Notes: generated by a model from the letters alone, not told the origin. 64,000 bases of DNA from an uncultured Croceitalea sp. (GCA_947503285.1 CANNDD010000003.1:62001-126000); one strand, 5' to 3'; positions 31,158 to 40,718 are shown, counted from the stretch's first letter. Program-made: numbers and translations.

Positions 31158-33557
31158 ATGCCGAACACACTAAAAGCCCCTCTTTTGGTGCTACTTTTCT
31201 TTTGCGTCTTTTCATTTTCCCAAAACAATTACACCATTAGCGGTACCATTAGGGAAGCCTCAAGTAACGAAACACTGATAGGGGTTACCATTGCCGTTCC
31301 CGAGTTAAAAACGGGAACGACGACAAATGAATATGGTTTCTATTCCTTGACCTTACCACAAGGGGAATATGATATTGTCGTGACCTATTTGGGTTTTAGT
31401 GATATTCAACAAAGCCTTGTTTTGGATGGCGATAAAAAAATCAACTTCAGAATGTCTGAAGAGGCAGAACAACTTGATGAAGTGGTAGTATCTGAAAACG
31501 CCGAGCGTTTAGATATCAGAAAACCCCAAATGAGCGTGAATACCCTTGCCGTAAAGACCATCAAAAAAATACCGGTGGTTCTCGGTGAGGCCGACGTTAT
31601 CAAATCGTTATTGCTGTTGCCCGGTGTGACGAATGCCGGTGAAGCTTCCTCAGGATTCAATGTGCGAGGTGGCGCTGCTGACCAGAATTTAATATTATTG
31701 GATGAGGCGATTATTTTTAACTCTTCCCATTTATTCGGGTTTTTCTCAGTGTTCAATCCCGATGCCATTAAAGATGTGAAGTTGTTTAAGGGCGGAATTC
31801 CAGCTAGATATGGCGGAAGGGTCTCATCGGTACTTGAAATTTTTCAAAAAGAAGGAAATAGTAAGGAATTAAAAGTAAATGGCGGTATCGGGGCCGTTGC
31901 CAGTAGATTATTGGTAGAGGGCCCTATTACAAAAGATAAAACAGCATTTCTGGCAGGTGGTCGGGCTTCATATGCCCATTTGTTCCTTCCGCTTTTTGAT
32001 GTCGATAATCGCGCCTATTTTTATGATGTCAACACTAAAATAAGCCATCGTATCAATGAGAATAACAGTATTTTTCTGTCGGGTTACTTCGGTAGGGACT
32101 TATTCAGCATTAACGATAGTTTTGTAAATACTTACGGAAATGCCTTTGGTAATTTCAGATGGAACCATTTATTTTCCGATAAGCTGTTTTCCAACCTATC
32201 CGTAATCTACTCTGACTACTTTTATGGCCTTGAATTGGATTTTGTGGGCTTTGAATGGGATTCAGGTATTCAAAATTTCAACCTGAAATATGATTTGAAG
32301 CATTACATAAACGACAAGTTTCAAGTAAATTATGGTATTAATAATATCTATTATGTCTTTAATCCCGGAAAAATAAGACCGAATAGTGACGATTCGGGTA
32401 TTGTTGAAGAGCAGCTTACCAAAAAATTCGCCAATGAAGCCGCTGCCTATGTAGATGTAGAACAAAAGGTAACCGATAACCTAAGTGTCAACTACGGCTT
32501 AAGGGTAAGCAATTTTAACCGTTTGGGCCAAGATGAGCTATTCATTTACGAAAACAACCAACCCGTACTTTTCGACCCTTTTCAACTGATATATACCGAG
32601 GCCACCCCCATAGATACCATAAATCCTGGGCGCAGCACGAGCTTAGAGACATTTACCAATCTAGAACCACGAATATCGGCATCGTATACCTTAAATGAAA
32701 AGGCTTCGGTTAAAGCTAGCTACACGCGTTTAGCCCAGTATTTACATTTACTTTCAAACACAAGCTCCCCTACCCCATTAGATGTTTGGGCGCCAAGCGG
32801 TCCGTTTATCGAACCCCAGTTATTGGACCAATATGCCTTGGGTTATTTCAGAAATATCAAGGGAGGTGAATATTCCCTAGAGCTTGAAGGTTTTTATAAG
32901 GACATTCAAAATCGTATCGATTATATCGATGGGGCCGACCTCATAGCGAATGATGCCATTGAACAGGTTATTTTGAATGGGGAAGCACGTGCTTATGGCC
33001 TGGAATTGCTTTTTAGAAAAAATGAGGGACGTTTTCAGGGTTGGCTGGCCTACACGCTTTCAAGATCGGAACAACGCACGCCCGGCAGGCCACCAGTAGT
33101 CGATAACGGCCGTTCGAACCTAGAAACGGGCATTAACTTTGGCGAATGGTACAGTACCCCATTCGATAAGACACATGATCTTTCACTCTTTGGTAATTTT
33201 GATTTAAATGACAAGTGGAACTTCAACGCAAATTTCATTTATCAAACCGGACAACCTACCAACCTACCTGTAGGGCAATTTGAGTTTGAAGAATTGGTGG
33301 TTCCTTTCTTTGGCCTCCGTAATGAACAACGGTTACCTGATTTTCATCGACTTGATGTTTCGGCGACCTACAAACCGAAAAAAAATAGAAAAAGTAACTT
33401 TCAATCTGAATGGGTCTTTAGCGTTTATAACGTGTACAATAGAATGAATGCTGCATCCATCAATTTTAGGCAAAACCAAGATACAGGGCAGAATGAGGCC
33501 ATCAGAACCTCAATTTTTGGGGTGATACCTGCCGTTACCTATAATTTTAGATTTTAA
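31158..33557 (+). CDS. TonB-dependent outer-membrane receptor with CarboxypepD_reg-like domain
   Basis: A 799-residue receptor that imports a ligand across the outer membrane with TonB energy. After a signal peptide (about 1-21, ending FSFSQ) comes a carboxypeptidase-regulatory-like domain (about 25-105: ISGTIREASSNETLIGVTIAV), then the plug (about 120-225, with GFNVRGGAADQNLILLDEA and GGIPARYGGRVSS) and a 22-stranded barrel ending in YNFRF. It lacks the length and partner of SusC: no SusD gene follows; instead two DUF4249 lipoproteins do, four bases downstream. The ligand is unknown; this receptor/DUF4249 pair is widespread in Bacteroidota and is not tied to polysaccharides. Confidence 0.93.
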   Translation: MPNTLKAPLLVLLFFCVFSFSQNNYTISGTIREASSNETLIGVTIAVPELKTGTTTNEYGFYSLTLPQGEYDIVVTYLGFSDIQQSLVLDGDKKINFRMSEEAEQLDEVVVSENAERLDIRKPQMSVNTLAVKTIKKIPVVLGEADVIKSLLLLPGVTNAGEASSGFNVRGGAADQNLILLDEAIIFNSSHLFGFFSVFNPDAIKDVKLFKGGIPARYGGRVSSVLEIFQKEGNSKELKVNGGIGAVASRLLVEGPITKDKTAFLAGGRASYAHLFLPLFDVDNRAYFYDVNTKISHRINENNSIFLSGYFGRDLFSINDSFVNTYGNAFGNFRWNHLFSDKLFSNLSVIYSDYFYGLELDFVGFEWDSGIQNFNLKYDLKHYINDKFQVNYGINNIYYVFNPGKIRPNSDDSGIVEEQLTKKFANEAAAYVDVEQKVTDNLSVNYGLRVSNFNRLGQDELFIYENNQPVLFDPFQLIYTEATPIDTINPGRSTSLETFTNLEPRISASYTLNEKASVKASYTRLAQYLHLLSNTSSPTPLDVWAPSGPFIEPQLLDQYALGYFRNIKGGEYSLELEGFYKDIQNRIDYIDGADLIANDAIEQVILNGEARAYGLELLFRKNEGRFQGWLAYTLSRSEQRTPGRPPVVDNGRSNLETGINFGEWYSTPFDKTHDLSLFGNFDLNDKWNFNANFIYQTGQPTNLPVGQFEFEELVVPFFGLRNEQRLPDFHRLDVSATYKPKKNRKSNFQSEWVFSVYNVYNRMNAASINFRQNQDTGQNEAIRTSIFGVIPAVTYNFRF

Positions 33558-33561
33558 TAAA

Positions 33562-34473
33562 ATGAAAAAGATACTATATTTTCTTCCCTTGCTATTTGTG
33601 ATGATATCCTGTGAAGATGTTATTGATGTTGACCTACCGCCGACTGAGTCAAGGTTGGTTGTCAACGGTGTTCTTCGAGTAGATGTGACGGAAGAGTTTA
33701 TTCCTGTCGAAATTAAGGTCACGGAGACAAGCGATTTTTTCAGTGGGAATGAGCCGACTGAACTTGAAAGTGCAATTATTATTTATGGTACACCAAATCC
33801 GGATGCTCCTGAAATTTTAGACCTATCACCAGGAAATGGTGGTACCTCCTCGCTTGCCGAGGTAAATCCGGGTAGTGGTATTTATATACCTGACCCCACA
33901 TTTGATGAAGACCAACGCATAGGAATTGAATTTGCCCGCCCTGGTATCGTGTTCATTTTAATTATAGAACGTGAAGGTAGACGATTTGCTGCACGAACTA
34001 CTTTCGCTCCATCGATACCCATTGACAATATCGAACAGGGCACGGAAACTTTATTTGATGATGACGAAACAGAAGTTATCATTACTGTTACCGACAATCC
34101 AGATCAAGAGAACTTTTATGTCTTTGATTTTGATTTTGGCGAATTTTTAGCACTGGATGATCAATTTATTGATGGACAAGAATTTCAGTTCTCGTATTTC
34201 TATGACAATGAGTTAGAACCAGGTGACACTGCGGAAATCAGTATTCTAGGAGCTGATCGGGAATTTTTTAATTACATAGATCTTATCGTAGAACAGACCG
34301 AAGATAACGGTGGGGTATTCGAGACCCCTGCCGCCACTGTACGAGGAAATGTCTTTGATGTTACCGACCTAGACAATATCGATGTATTTGACAATGTGGA
34401 CCAGCCTGAGCTTTTTGCATTAGGTTATTTTGCAGTGGTCCAAGAATTTAAGGAGAGTATCACTATTGAGTAG
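33562..34473 (+). CDS. DUF4249 family lipoprotein (first of tandem pair)
   Basis: A 303-residue lipoprotein: signal 1-14 with lipobox MISC (Cys15). The family start CEDVIDVDLPPTESRLVVNG is followed by beta-rich sequence, a RIGIEFARPG turn and EQGTETLFDDDETEV; the C-terminus is YFAVVQEFKESITIE. DUF4249 proteins are predicted surface or periplasmic lipoproteins that accompany TonB-dependent receptors and may capture the ligand as SusD does for SusC. It starts four bases after the receptor stop, so the two are one operon. The composition is strongly acidic (Asp/Glu-rich loops). Confidence 0.9.
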   Translation: MKKILYFLPLLFVMISCEDVIDVDLPPTESRLVVNGVLRVDVTEEFIPVEIKVTETSDFFSGNEPTELESAIIIYGTPNPDAPEILDLSPGNGGTSSLAEVNPGSGIYIPDPTFDEDQRIGIEFARPGIVFILIIEREGRRFAARTTFAPSIPIDNIEQGTETLFDDDETEVIITVTDNPDQENFYVFDFDFGEFLALDDQFIDGQEFQFSYFYDNELEPGDTAEISILGADREFFNYIDLIVEQTEDNGGVFETPAATVRGNVFDVTDLDNIDVFDNVDQPELFALGYFAVVQEFKESITIE

Positions 34474-35386
34474 TCTTTTTAAATATAGAACAGTATTTCT
34501 TTTGAAGTGTCTACTTTGTCTGCTTCCCATTAGTTGTGAAGACGTCATCGATGTGGAGACGTTTCCTGATGACCCTAGATTGATTGTAAACGGTATCGTT
34601 AAGGTTGACCTGACCGAAGAGTTCGTACCTGTTGAAATAAGGGTAACCGAAACCAGTGACTTTTTTGGAGAACCTACCATTACGCAATTGGACGAAGCGG
34701 TTATCTTGATTGGCGAGTCAGATCCCGATGATCCGTTCAACCAAAATTTTGGCACTTCGGTATTGGTCGAATCAGAACCGGGTAGCGGTATATATATTCC
34801 TAGTTACATACCCGGAACGGACACCGACGATCGTATAAGAACGGAATTTTTGACACCGAATACGGTATTCTTCCTTATTGTTGAACATAAGGGTAAACGT
34901 TATTTAGGCCAGACCAATTTCGTTCCAACAGTACCTATAGATAACCTAGTGCAAGGCGATGAAACCTTATTTGATGATGACGATACAGAGGTCAAAGTTA
35001 CTTTTACCGATGTACCGGACGAAGAGAACTACTATGTTTTTGATTTTGGCTTTGGCGAGTTTTTGGCTATAGAAGACCAATTCATCGACGGACAAACTTT
35101 TGAATTCTCCTTTTTTTACGAGGATTTAGACCCTGGTAGCGTGGCGGAAGTCAGTATTCTGGGGGCAAACCGACAATTTTTCAATTACATAGATCTGCTC
35201 GTTGAACAAACTACCGATAATGGGGGCGTCTTTCAGACCCCGGCTACTACACCCAGGGGTAATATGTTTGATGTTACCGGACTCGATAATATCGAAATTT
35301 TTGATAATACGGGAAACCCGCAAGAATTCGCCTTAGGTTATTTTGCCGTTGTACAAGAGTTCAAACAGCAAATCACAATTGAATAG
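34466..35386 (+). CDS. DUF4249 family lipoprotein (second of tandem pair)
   Basis: A 306-residue paralogue of the preceding protein: CEDVIDVETFPDDPRLIVNG against CEDVIDVDLPPTESRLVVNG, and nearly the same C-terminus. Most likely a tandem duplication. There is no ATG before the signal peptide. I choose TTG 34466, which overlaps the first gene's TAG and gives MSSLFKYRTVFLLKCLLC with lipobox PISC; AAGGAG at 34450-34455 stands ten bases upstream. A TTG at 34430 is the only other option. The two copies share the acidic DDDxTEV segment and may bind parts of the same ligand or form a heteromer with the receptor. Convergent with the GntP gene eight bases away. Confidence 0.88.
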   Translation: MSSLFKYRTVFLLKCLLCLLPISCEDVIDVETFPDDPRLIVNGIVKVDLTEEFVPVEIRVTETSDFFGEPTITQLDEAVILIGESDPDDPFNQNFGTSVLVESEPGSGIYIPSYIPGTDTDDRIRTEFLTPNTVFFLIVEHKGKRYLGQTNFVPTVPIDNLVQGDETLFDDDDTEVKVTFTDVPDEENYYVFDFGFGEFLAIEDQFIDGQTFEFSFFYEDLDPGSVAEVSILGANRQFFNYIDLLVEQTTDNGGVFQTPATTPRGNMFDVTGLDNIEIFDNTGNPQEFALGYFAVVQEFKQQITIE

Positions 35387-35394
35387 GCTACCAA

Positions 35395-36723
35395 CTACAA
35401 TAGTAAATTGAGCAGCAGGATAACTGAAATAGCCACCAATCCTTGAAATAAAGTAGCCAATGTATGGCCCTTCAGGGCACTCTCCATGTTTATATTTGAA
35501 AATTGCGATACTACCCAAAAGTAGCTGTCATTGATATGGGAAACAGTCATTGCTCCCGCACCTACCGCTAATACCGCCAATGCTTTTTCAGGTATGCTTA
35601 TAAGCCCAAAGACACTTAGTAACGGAGCGATAATGGCTGCTGTTGTAATAATTGCAACAGTAGAAGAACCTTGCGAAGTTTTTAAAACAGCCGCAATAAC
35701 AAAACACAATACCAATCCCCCATGCTGTGAAGAAGAATCCAGATTTAAAATAGAAGCGATATCCAAAGTCCTCAAGATTGCACCGAACGCCCCACCAGCA
35801 CCTGTAATCAAGACAATCAACCCTGCTTGTTTAAGGGCATCCACGATCCAAGTATTCTTTGTTTTAAGATCGACACCTTGTGCTAATGGAAAAGAGAGAA
35901 AAACGCCAACCAACAATGCAACAATTGGATTCCCTATAAATACCATTATAGTAAACAGCATACCTTCACCTAAAGGATGTGTCGGGTATTCAGCAATGGA
36001 TTTGAGCGCAATAAGGACCACGGGAACCAACAAGGGTAAAAAAGCCTTGATTGTTGAAACTTGACCGTTGAAAACAGCCTCACCCGTTTCCTTTTCGGAT
36101 GTCACCTGATCGTGGTTTTCCTTCAACCGATTACCCATAAATTTCGCCCATTGGTATCCGGTCAATGAAACAGGAACGGCCACCAACAGGCCCAAAAGCA
36201 TTACCATACCCAAATCAGCCTCAAGAATTGCTGCGGCAGCCAACGGTCCTGGCGTAGGTGGAACAAACACATGTGCGGAATATAGGCCTGTAGCCAATGC
36301 AATGGCAAATACCAATTTCGGAATTTTGGTCTTATCGCTCAGTGTTTTGTTCAATGATGATAAGATCACAAAACCGGAATCACAAAAAACTGGTATTGAA
36401 ATAACAAACCCTGCTAAATTCAATGCCAAGGGAGACCGTTTCATTCCTATCGCATGTAGTATGGTGTTTGCCAAAACCTTGGTGCCACCGGTTTTCTCTA
36501 AAAAAATACCAATAATGGTTCCGAATGCGATGACCAAACCTATTCCCGATAAGGTTTTACCAAAACCCCCACTCATTACCGTCATAATCTCATCTGACGC
36601 CAACCCAAATGAAAACCCAGCCGCCAAAGCCGCAATCGTCAATGAAAACACCGGATGCATTTTGAATTTTAGAGTCGCTACGATAATGAATGCGATTATG
36701 ACAAAAAGAATAAGGAGTTCCAT
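35395..36723 (-). CDS. GntP-family permease
   Basis: A 442-residue inner-membrane permease with about 12-14 hydrophobic segments. Family segments are GGFGKTLSGIGLVIAFGTIIG, FVPPTPGPLAAAAIL and SHINDSYFWVVSQF, the last a GntP signature near the C-terminus. Known members import gluconate or other sugar acids by proton symport, and some carry glycerate-like hydroxy acids. It is the last gene of a minus-strand unit behind a glycosidase and a sodium symporter, 62 bases after the symporter stop. If the glycosidase splits a glycosylglycerate, glycerate is a natural substrate for this permease; that is inference. Confidence 0.9.
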   Translation of the reverse strand: MELLILFVIIAFIIVATLKFKMHPVFSLTIAALAAGFSFGLASDEIMTVMSGGFGKTLSGIGLVIAFGTIIGIFLEKTGGTKVLANTILHAIGMKRSPLALNLAGFVISIPVFCDSGFVILSSLNKTLSDKTKIPKLVFAIALATGLYSAHVFVPPTPGPLAAAAILEADLGMVMLLGLLVAVPVSLTGYQWAKFMGNRLKENHDQVTSEKETGEAVFNGQVSTIKAFLPLLVPVVLIALKSIAEYPTHPLGEGMLFTIMVFIGNPIVALLVGVFLSFPLAQGVDLKTKNTWIVDALKQAGLIVLITGAGGAFGAILRTLDIASILNLDSSSQHGGLVLCFVIAAVLKTSQGSSTVAIITTAAIIAPLLSVFGLISIPEKALAVLAVGAGAMTVSHINDSYFWVVSQFSNINMESALKGHTLATLFQGLVAISVILLLNLLL

Positions 36724-36785
36724 TTAGTACTGGTTTTAAAATCGTGGCCTAGGCATTGCTATCAACAAAGTATTCTGTTTCAGGT

Positions 36786-38432
36786 TTATCCGAATAAATA
36801 CGGAATGCAATAACTACTAATTAAAATGAACAGAAAGAACGCCACAAGAATATATACTTCCTTTTGTTTGAAATCACTCCATTTGGGTAAGACCGCAGCG
36901 GTCATGTTCTGTTTTTTTCCATAATCTGAGGTGCAGTAACTCACTGCATAAGCTATAACCAAGGTCAGTACTACTCCAGTAAAGTTGAGCCAAATCCAAA
37001 AAATCTCAAACCCAAAATCAAGACCAAATATATTCTGCATGGTCTTTGAAAAGACCAAGTTCACCAAAACCGCAACAAGAATGCCCGCATTCATGCCAAT
37101 ATGATTCACTTTCTTTGAAAAAATGGCCAATAAAAAAGTAACCAAAACCGGACCATAAAAAACGGAGCCTATCGCATTGATGATCTCTATGACCGCACTT
37201 TTACTACCGCCGAACAAGAACGAACAGGCCATACAGACCAGACCCCAAAAAATGACGGATAGTTTTGAGATCAGCATGTACTTTTTTGGTGACAACTGCT
37301 TTTTACCGCGATTAAAGAAATCTTCAACACTTACCGCCGAAAGGGAATTGACCGTAGAACTCAACGAAGACATTGCCGCAGATAGAATACCCACCATTAG
37401 CAGACCAATAAATCCGTGGGGTAAATACTTGGTAATGAATATTGGAATCATCAAATCAGGCTTGGTTCCACTTTGCGCGAATTCTTTTGGAAAATACTTT
37501 TGGGTCATTGAACTTATTTCGGCCATAAAATCAGGGGCAGCCGTAACCAAGCCACCAATAATCAATCCAATCGTACAATACAACAATACTACTGGAAAAC
37601 GCAATAATCCGTTCGCCAAGAGCAGTTTTTTAATCGTGCCTTCATCTTTGGCCGACAACATGCGCTGTGCCTGGGTCTGGTCGCACCCATAATACGAAAC
37701 ATAAAGAAAAAAGCCCCCAATCAACATGGGCCAAAATCCATATTCCTCACCAGCACCAATCCCCCAGTTAAAATCAATTGCCTGCAAACGATCCGTTTCA
37801 AAACCGTTGGCAAATCCACCATGTGAATCCAACAACCGCCATCCGTAAAATAAACAGGTCAATAAGCCTAAAAACAAGATGATCATTTGAATGGCATCAC
37901 CCCACACCACGGCTTTCATTCCCCCTTGCCAAGAATAGATAATCGTAATTACGCTAATAATCAAAATGGTATAGACAAAGTCAATGTCGAGTACGGCCTG
38001 TAGAATAATCGCGATGGTATAAACCATTACCCCTGTGCCCAAGGCGCGACTGATTTGAAAAACAACACTCAAAATCAATCTGGTGGACGTATCGAATTTT
38101 TTTTCTACGAACTCATAAATACTGACCACCCCTGAACGAAACAACGGTGGTATGATAAACAACATGATGAACAACATGGCGAGGGGCACGGCAAATTCAA
38201 AAGACAACCATTTCATGCCCCCACCGAGTTTTAGACCTACAAACGCCGGTGCCGAGATAAAACTTATTGCGGAAAGTTGGGTAGCCATCGTTGATAGACT
38301 CAAGGGAAACCACCCCATACTCCTACCCCCTAAAAAGTAGTCTTTTGAATCTTTATTATCCTTGAAGAAATAGCCCATGGCCAAAAATCCGATAAGATAA
38401 ACCGCAACGATAACATAGTCTAAGGTATTCAT
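36786..38432 (-). CDS. Sodium:solute symporter (SSS family)
   Basis: A 548-residue membrane protein with about 13-14 transmembrane segments. The N-terminus NTLDYVIVAVYLIGFLAMG and GYFFKDNKDSKDYFLGGRSMGWFPL are typical of SSS transporters (SglT/PutP relatives), as are WQGGMKAVVWGDAIQM and SAAMSSLSSTVNSLSAVSVED, which holds the sodium-site Ser/Thr residues. Sugars, sialic acid or inositol are usual substrates in Bacteroidota. The start codon follows the glycosidase stop by one base, so both come from one message: probable uptake of the solute the glycosidase then cleaves. Confidence 0.92.
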   Translation of the reverse strand: MNTLDYVIVAVYLIGFLAMGYFFKDNKDSKDYFLGGRSMGWFPLSLSTMATQLSAISFISAPAFVGLKLGGGMKWLSFEFAVPLAMLFIMLFIIPPLFRSGVVSIYEFVEKKFDTSTRLILSVVFQISRALGTGVMVYTIAIILQAVLDIDFVYTILIISVITIIYSWQGGMKAVVWGDAIQMIILFLGLLTCLFYGWRLLDSHGGFANGFETDRLQAIDFNWGIGAGEEYGFWPMLIGGFFLYVSYYGCDQTQAQRMLSAKDEGTIKKLLLANGLLRFPVVLLYCTIGLIIGGLVTAAPDFMAEISSMTQKYFPKEFAQSGTKPDLMIPIFITKYLPHGFIGLLMVGILSAAMSSLSSTVNSLSAVSVEDFFNRGKKQLSPKKYMLISKLSVIFWGLVCMACSFLFGGSKSAVIEIINAIGSVFYGPVLVTFLLAIFSKKVNHIGMNAGILVAVLVNLVFSKTMQNIFGLDFGFEIFWIWLNFTGVVLTLVIAYAVSYCTSDYGKKQNMTAAVLPKWSDFKQKEVYILVAFFLFILISSYCIPYLFG

Positions 38433-38433
38433 G

Positions 38434-39747
38434 TCATGTTCTTTTGATGAAATCGATATATAGCGCCGCCGACCACGAAAAGTTGTTTCCCCCGTAACCT
38501 ATTTCCAAACCTTCGACAACTTCTTTTCTTGGGTCAAAATACTCGTAGAACCCAAATTTTTCCAATAGATAGAGGGTGTCCGATTTTAATTGTTCCGCTT
38601 CTCTTTTAAACCCATACCGTTTTAAACCATGATAAATAATCCAGTTAAGGTTTATCCAAACTGGGCCGCGCCAATAGCGTTTTGGATCAAAATCTTGACT
38701 GGTAGGGTCAAAAGAGGCGCAGAGCAAGAGTTCATTTTCCTTACCGGAAAAAATGCCTCGATCAAAATGGGTTTTGATAATGGAATCCGCTATCGCTTTA
38801 GTAGCGATTCCGGCAAATAAAGGGGCGAATGAAGATGAAGAAACATAATCGATAGTCCTTCTATTTCTAAGGTCATAGTAGACATAAGCACCCTTGTCTT
38901 CATTGAACAACTTTGAATTGAAAGTGGTAATGGCCTTTTGGTGCCATACGCTTAACTGTGCTACTTCCTTATCCTTACCCAAAAGTTTACCTAAACGTAC
39001 AAGGCTTTCATTTGACTTGATCAACATAGCATTGAACAAGGGATCTTGGATTAAAAAAGGGCAGTTTTTGGCAATCAAGGTATCGTCATACCTCCATTCC
39101 TTAAAAAGTTCAATAAGGTGTATATAATGTTGATACTCGCGATTTGAAGGACGATTGACTGCATCTACATGTTGGGTGTCACGCCGATTTAATTCGTAAT
39201 TGGGCGAGTCCAGATCTTTCCAAATCAAATCCCAAACAGGGGTATTGTCGGTTCCTGATTCCCAATTATGGCAGATATAGACCAGTCCCTCATCATAGGG
39301 GTCCCGTTGGGTATAAAAGTACTGCTGAAGTAAAAAGGCTTGGTCATAGACTTCTTCCACAAACGTTTTTTCGGTCTCGTTGGAAATATCATAAATAGCC
39401 TCAATAGCAAAGCCCAATACTGGAGGTTGGGTAATCCCCGAAGTGGGTAACTTAGGGGCATGGGCATTTAAATGGGACGCATGTACTTCAGGACCGGGAA
39501 AATAGGAATCCGATTTATTATGGAATAAAATATGGGGGATAAAGCCATTCTTCCATTGCCCCAGTAACAAAGACTTGATCTCTTGTTTGGCCCGCTCTAA
39601 ATCAATATGGGCCAAACCGATGGCAATGAAACCGGAATCCCAATTCCATTGAAACGGGTATAGTCCTTCACAGGGAATGGTAAAACCATTTTTCCAATTA
39701 TTTTGCAATACGCTTTCCGCATTTAAAAGCAGTTGGTTTTCTTTCAT
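38434..39747 (-). CDS. MGH1/GH63-like glycoside hydrolase (possible glycosylglycerate hydrolase)
   Basis: A 437-residue cytosolic (alpha/alpha)6-barrel glycosidase without signal peptide. Key motifs are QWNWDSGF (33-40), GITQPPV (104-110) and NWESGTDNTP (161-170, with Asp167 the likely general acid); near the C-terminus come YWRGPVWINLNW and EYFDPRKEVVEG, where the catalytic base is expected, and NNFSWSAAL. This pattern fits the GH63 clade with mannosylglycerate and glucosylglycerate hydrolases better than trehalase (GH37), which is the main alternative. It is the first gene of the unit glycosidase-SSS-GntP. Cytosolic location and the symporter partner suggest that an intact small solute is imported and then split. 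Confidence 0.75.
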   Translation of the reverse strand: MKENQLLLNAESVLQNNWKNGFTIPCEGLYPFQWNWDSGFIAIGLAHIDLERAKQEIKSLLLGQWKNGFIPHILFHNKSDSYFPGPEVHASHLNAHAPKLPTSGITQPPVLGFAIEAIYDISNETEKTFVEEVYDQAFLLQQYFYTQRDPYDEGLVYICHNWESGTDNTPVWDLIWKDLDSPNYELNRRDTQHVDAVNRPSNREYQHYIHLIELFKEWRYDDTLIAKNCPFLIQDPLFNAMLIKSNESLVRLGKLLGKDKEVAQLSVWHQKAITTFNSKLFNEDKGAYVYYDLRNRRTIDYVSSSSFAPLFAGIATKAIADSIIKTHFDRGIFSGKENELLLCASFDPTSQDFDPKRYWRGPVWINLNWIIYHGLKRYGFKREAEQLKSDTLYLLEKFGFYEYFDPRKEVVEGLEIGYGGNNFSWSAALYIDFIKRT

Positions 39748-39803
39748 ATAAGTAACCGAATGTCGGTACTAAATATAAAGTATTCTTATTACTTTTAAAC
39801 CCC

Positions 39804-40034
39804 ATGAAGACAGATAAGGAGTTATTGGTAAAGGGATTGAAATCATTTGGCTACACTGCATTGGCCCTATTTGTGGCCCCAATCGTCATTTATCAAGCCT
39901 TTAAGAATACCGATAAACCCTTGTTCATTCCCGTATTGATCGTGGGCATATTACTTGCAGGACTAGCCATTTATTTAGGCTTTCGCTCCGTTAATATTGT
40001 TATGGACGCCGTATTTGGAAAAAAAAAGAAATGA
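39804..40034 (+). CDS. DUF6095 family small membrane protein
   Basis: A 76-residue protein with two transmembrane helices (about 14-31 and 40-58) and a Lys-rich C-terminus (FGKKKK). I recognise it as the Bacteroidota DUF6095 family; no function is known. The short polar loop FKNTDKP lies between the helices, so both ends should face the cytoplasm by the positive-inside rule. It stands alone, divergent from the glycosidase gene with 56 bases between, and abuts the stop of the convergent DUF4294 gene. Confidence 0.8.
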   Translation: MKTDKELLVKGLKSFGYTALALFVAPIVIYQAFKNTDKPLFIPVLIVGILLAGLAIYLGFRSVNIVMDAVFGKKKK

Positions 40035-40718
40035 CTATCGATTTCGCGCCTTGGTCGGTTTCCATTTGTTGACCAAACTGGTGTAGTCATAGTCTAACAC
40101 GGACTTTTGTTTTTTTAACCGATTTGCGGCGAATGCACGTTGCAAGATATCCTCAATCAAATAATCTTCATGTACCTGCGTGGGTAAAAACTCTTCCTTG
40201 AGGCTTATTTTAAAGGCTTTTGCCGTGGTATTGTACCAAAAGGCCCTCCAACCGCTGCGCAATTCCTTAATCAGGTTGAAGGCAGTGCTACCCGTTTGAC
40301 GATGAATAAGTTTTATCAATATCTGGCCTTCTGTACGCGTTAACTTCTTTAGTTCGTCTGAAAATTCGCCCTCAATATATTTTTGAACCTTTTTGGTATA
40401 GCGCTTCTGATGGCGTTTCTTTTTTATTTGTGCTATGCTATCATTGAGTTCAACGAGCCTTTCGGCCGCTAACTTCGCATATGGATAGACCTTCAGGGTT
40501 TTACGCCGCAGGATATAGTATCGTAATTTCTCTTTTTTATCGGCAAATTCGAGTTTGCCAAAAATGTAAACATCATCTAAAGGAATGGAACTCAATAAGA
40601 CGGAATCCCCCTCCATTCTAACATAGTATTCCGGTATGGTATCATTTGGTTCCTCTTCTTGGGCGTTTAGCAAAAAAGAAGCACCTAACAGACATATCAA
40701 ACTAAATTTTCTTAGCAT
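40035..40718 (-). CDS. DUF4294 family exported protein
   Basis: A 227-residue protein with a signal peptide (1-19, ending LLNAQ). The DUF4294 core spans about 45-190: YILRRKTLKVYPYAKLAAERL, KRYTKKVQKYIEGEFSDELKKLTRTEGQILIKLIHRQTG (two parts) and ELRSGWRAFWYN. It is rich in Lys/Arg and predicted helical. Found across Bacteroidota, function unknown; the conserved EGQ/HRQTG/GWRAFWY residues suggest an enzymatic or binding site. The gene is transcribed alone, divergent from the M42 peptidase gene by 102 bases. Confidence 0.85.
   Translation of the reverse strand: MLRKFSLICLLGASFLLNAQEEEPNDTIPEYYVRMEGDSVLLSSIPLDDVYIFGKLEFADKKEKLRYYILRRKTLKVYPYAKLAAERLVELNDSIAQIKKKRHQKRYTKKVQKYIEGEFSDELKKLTRTEGQILIKLIHRQTGSTAFNLIKELRSGWRAFWYNTTAKAFKISLKEEFLPTQVHEDYLIEDILQRAFAANRLKKQKSVLDYDYTSLVNKWKPTKARNR

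Noticed and set aside
31158-35386. Polysaccharide utilisation locus (SusC/SusD)
   Set aside because: The receptor has no SusD partner and no glycosidase or SusR-like regulator nearby; the partners are DUF4249 proteins.
35531-36064. Long plus-strand frame (177 codons) opposite the GntP permease gene
   Set aside because: It is antisense to a clear membrane permease; the sequence is low in family character and arises from the codon pattern of hydrophobic residues.
37177-37692. Plus-strand frame (171 codons) opposite the sodium symporter
   Set aside because: Antisense shadow of the symporter gene with no recognisable domain and no own promoter.
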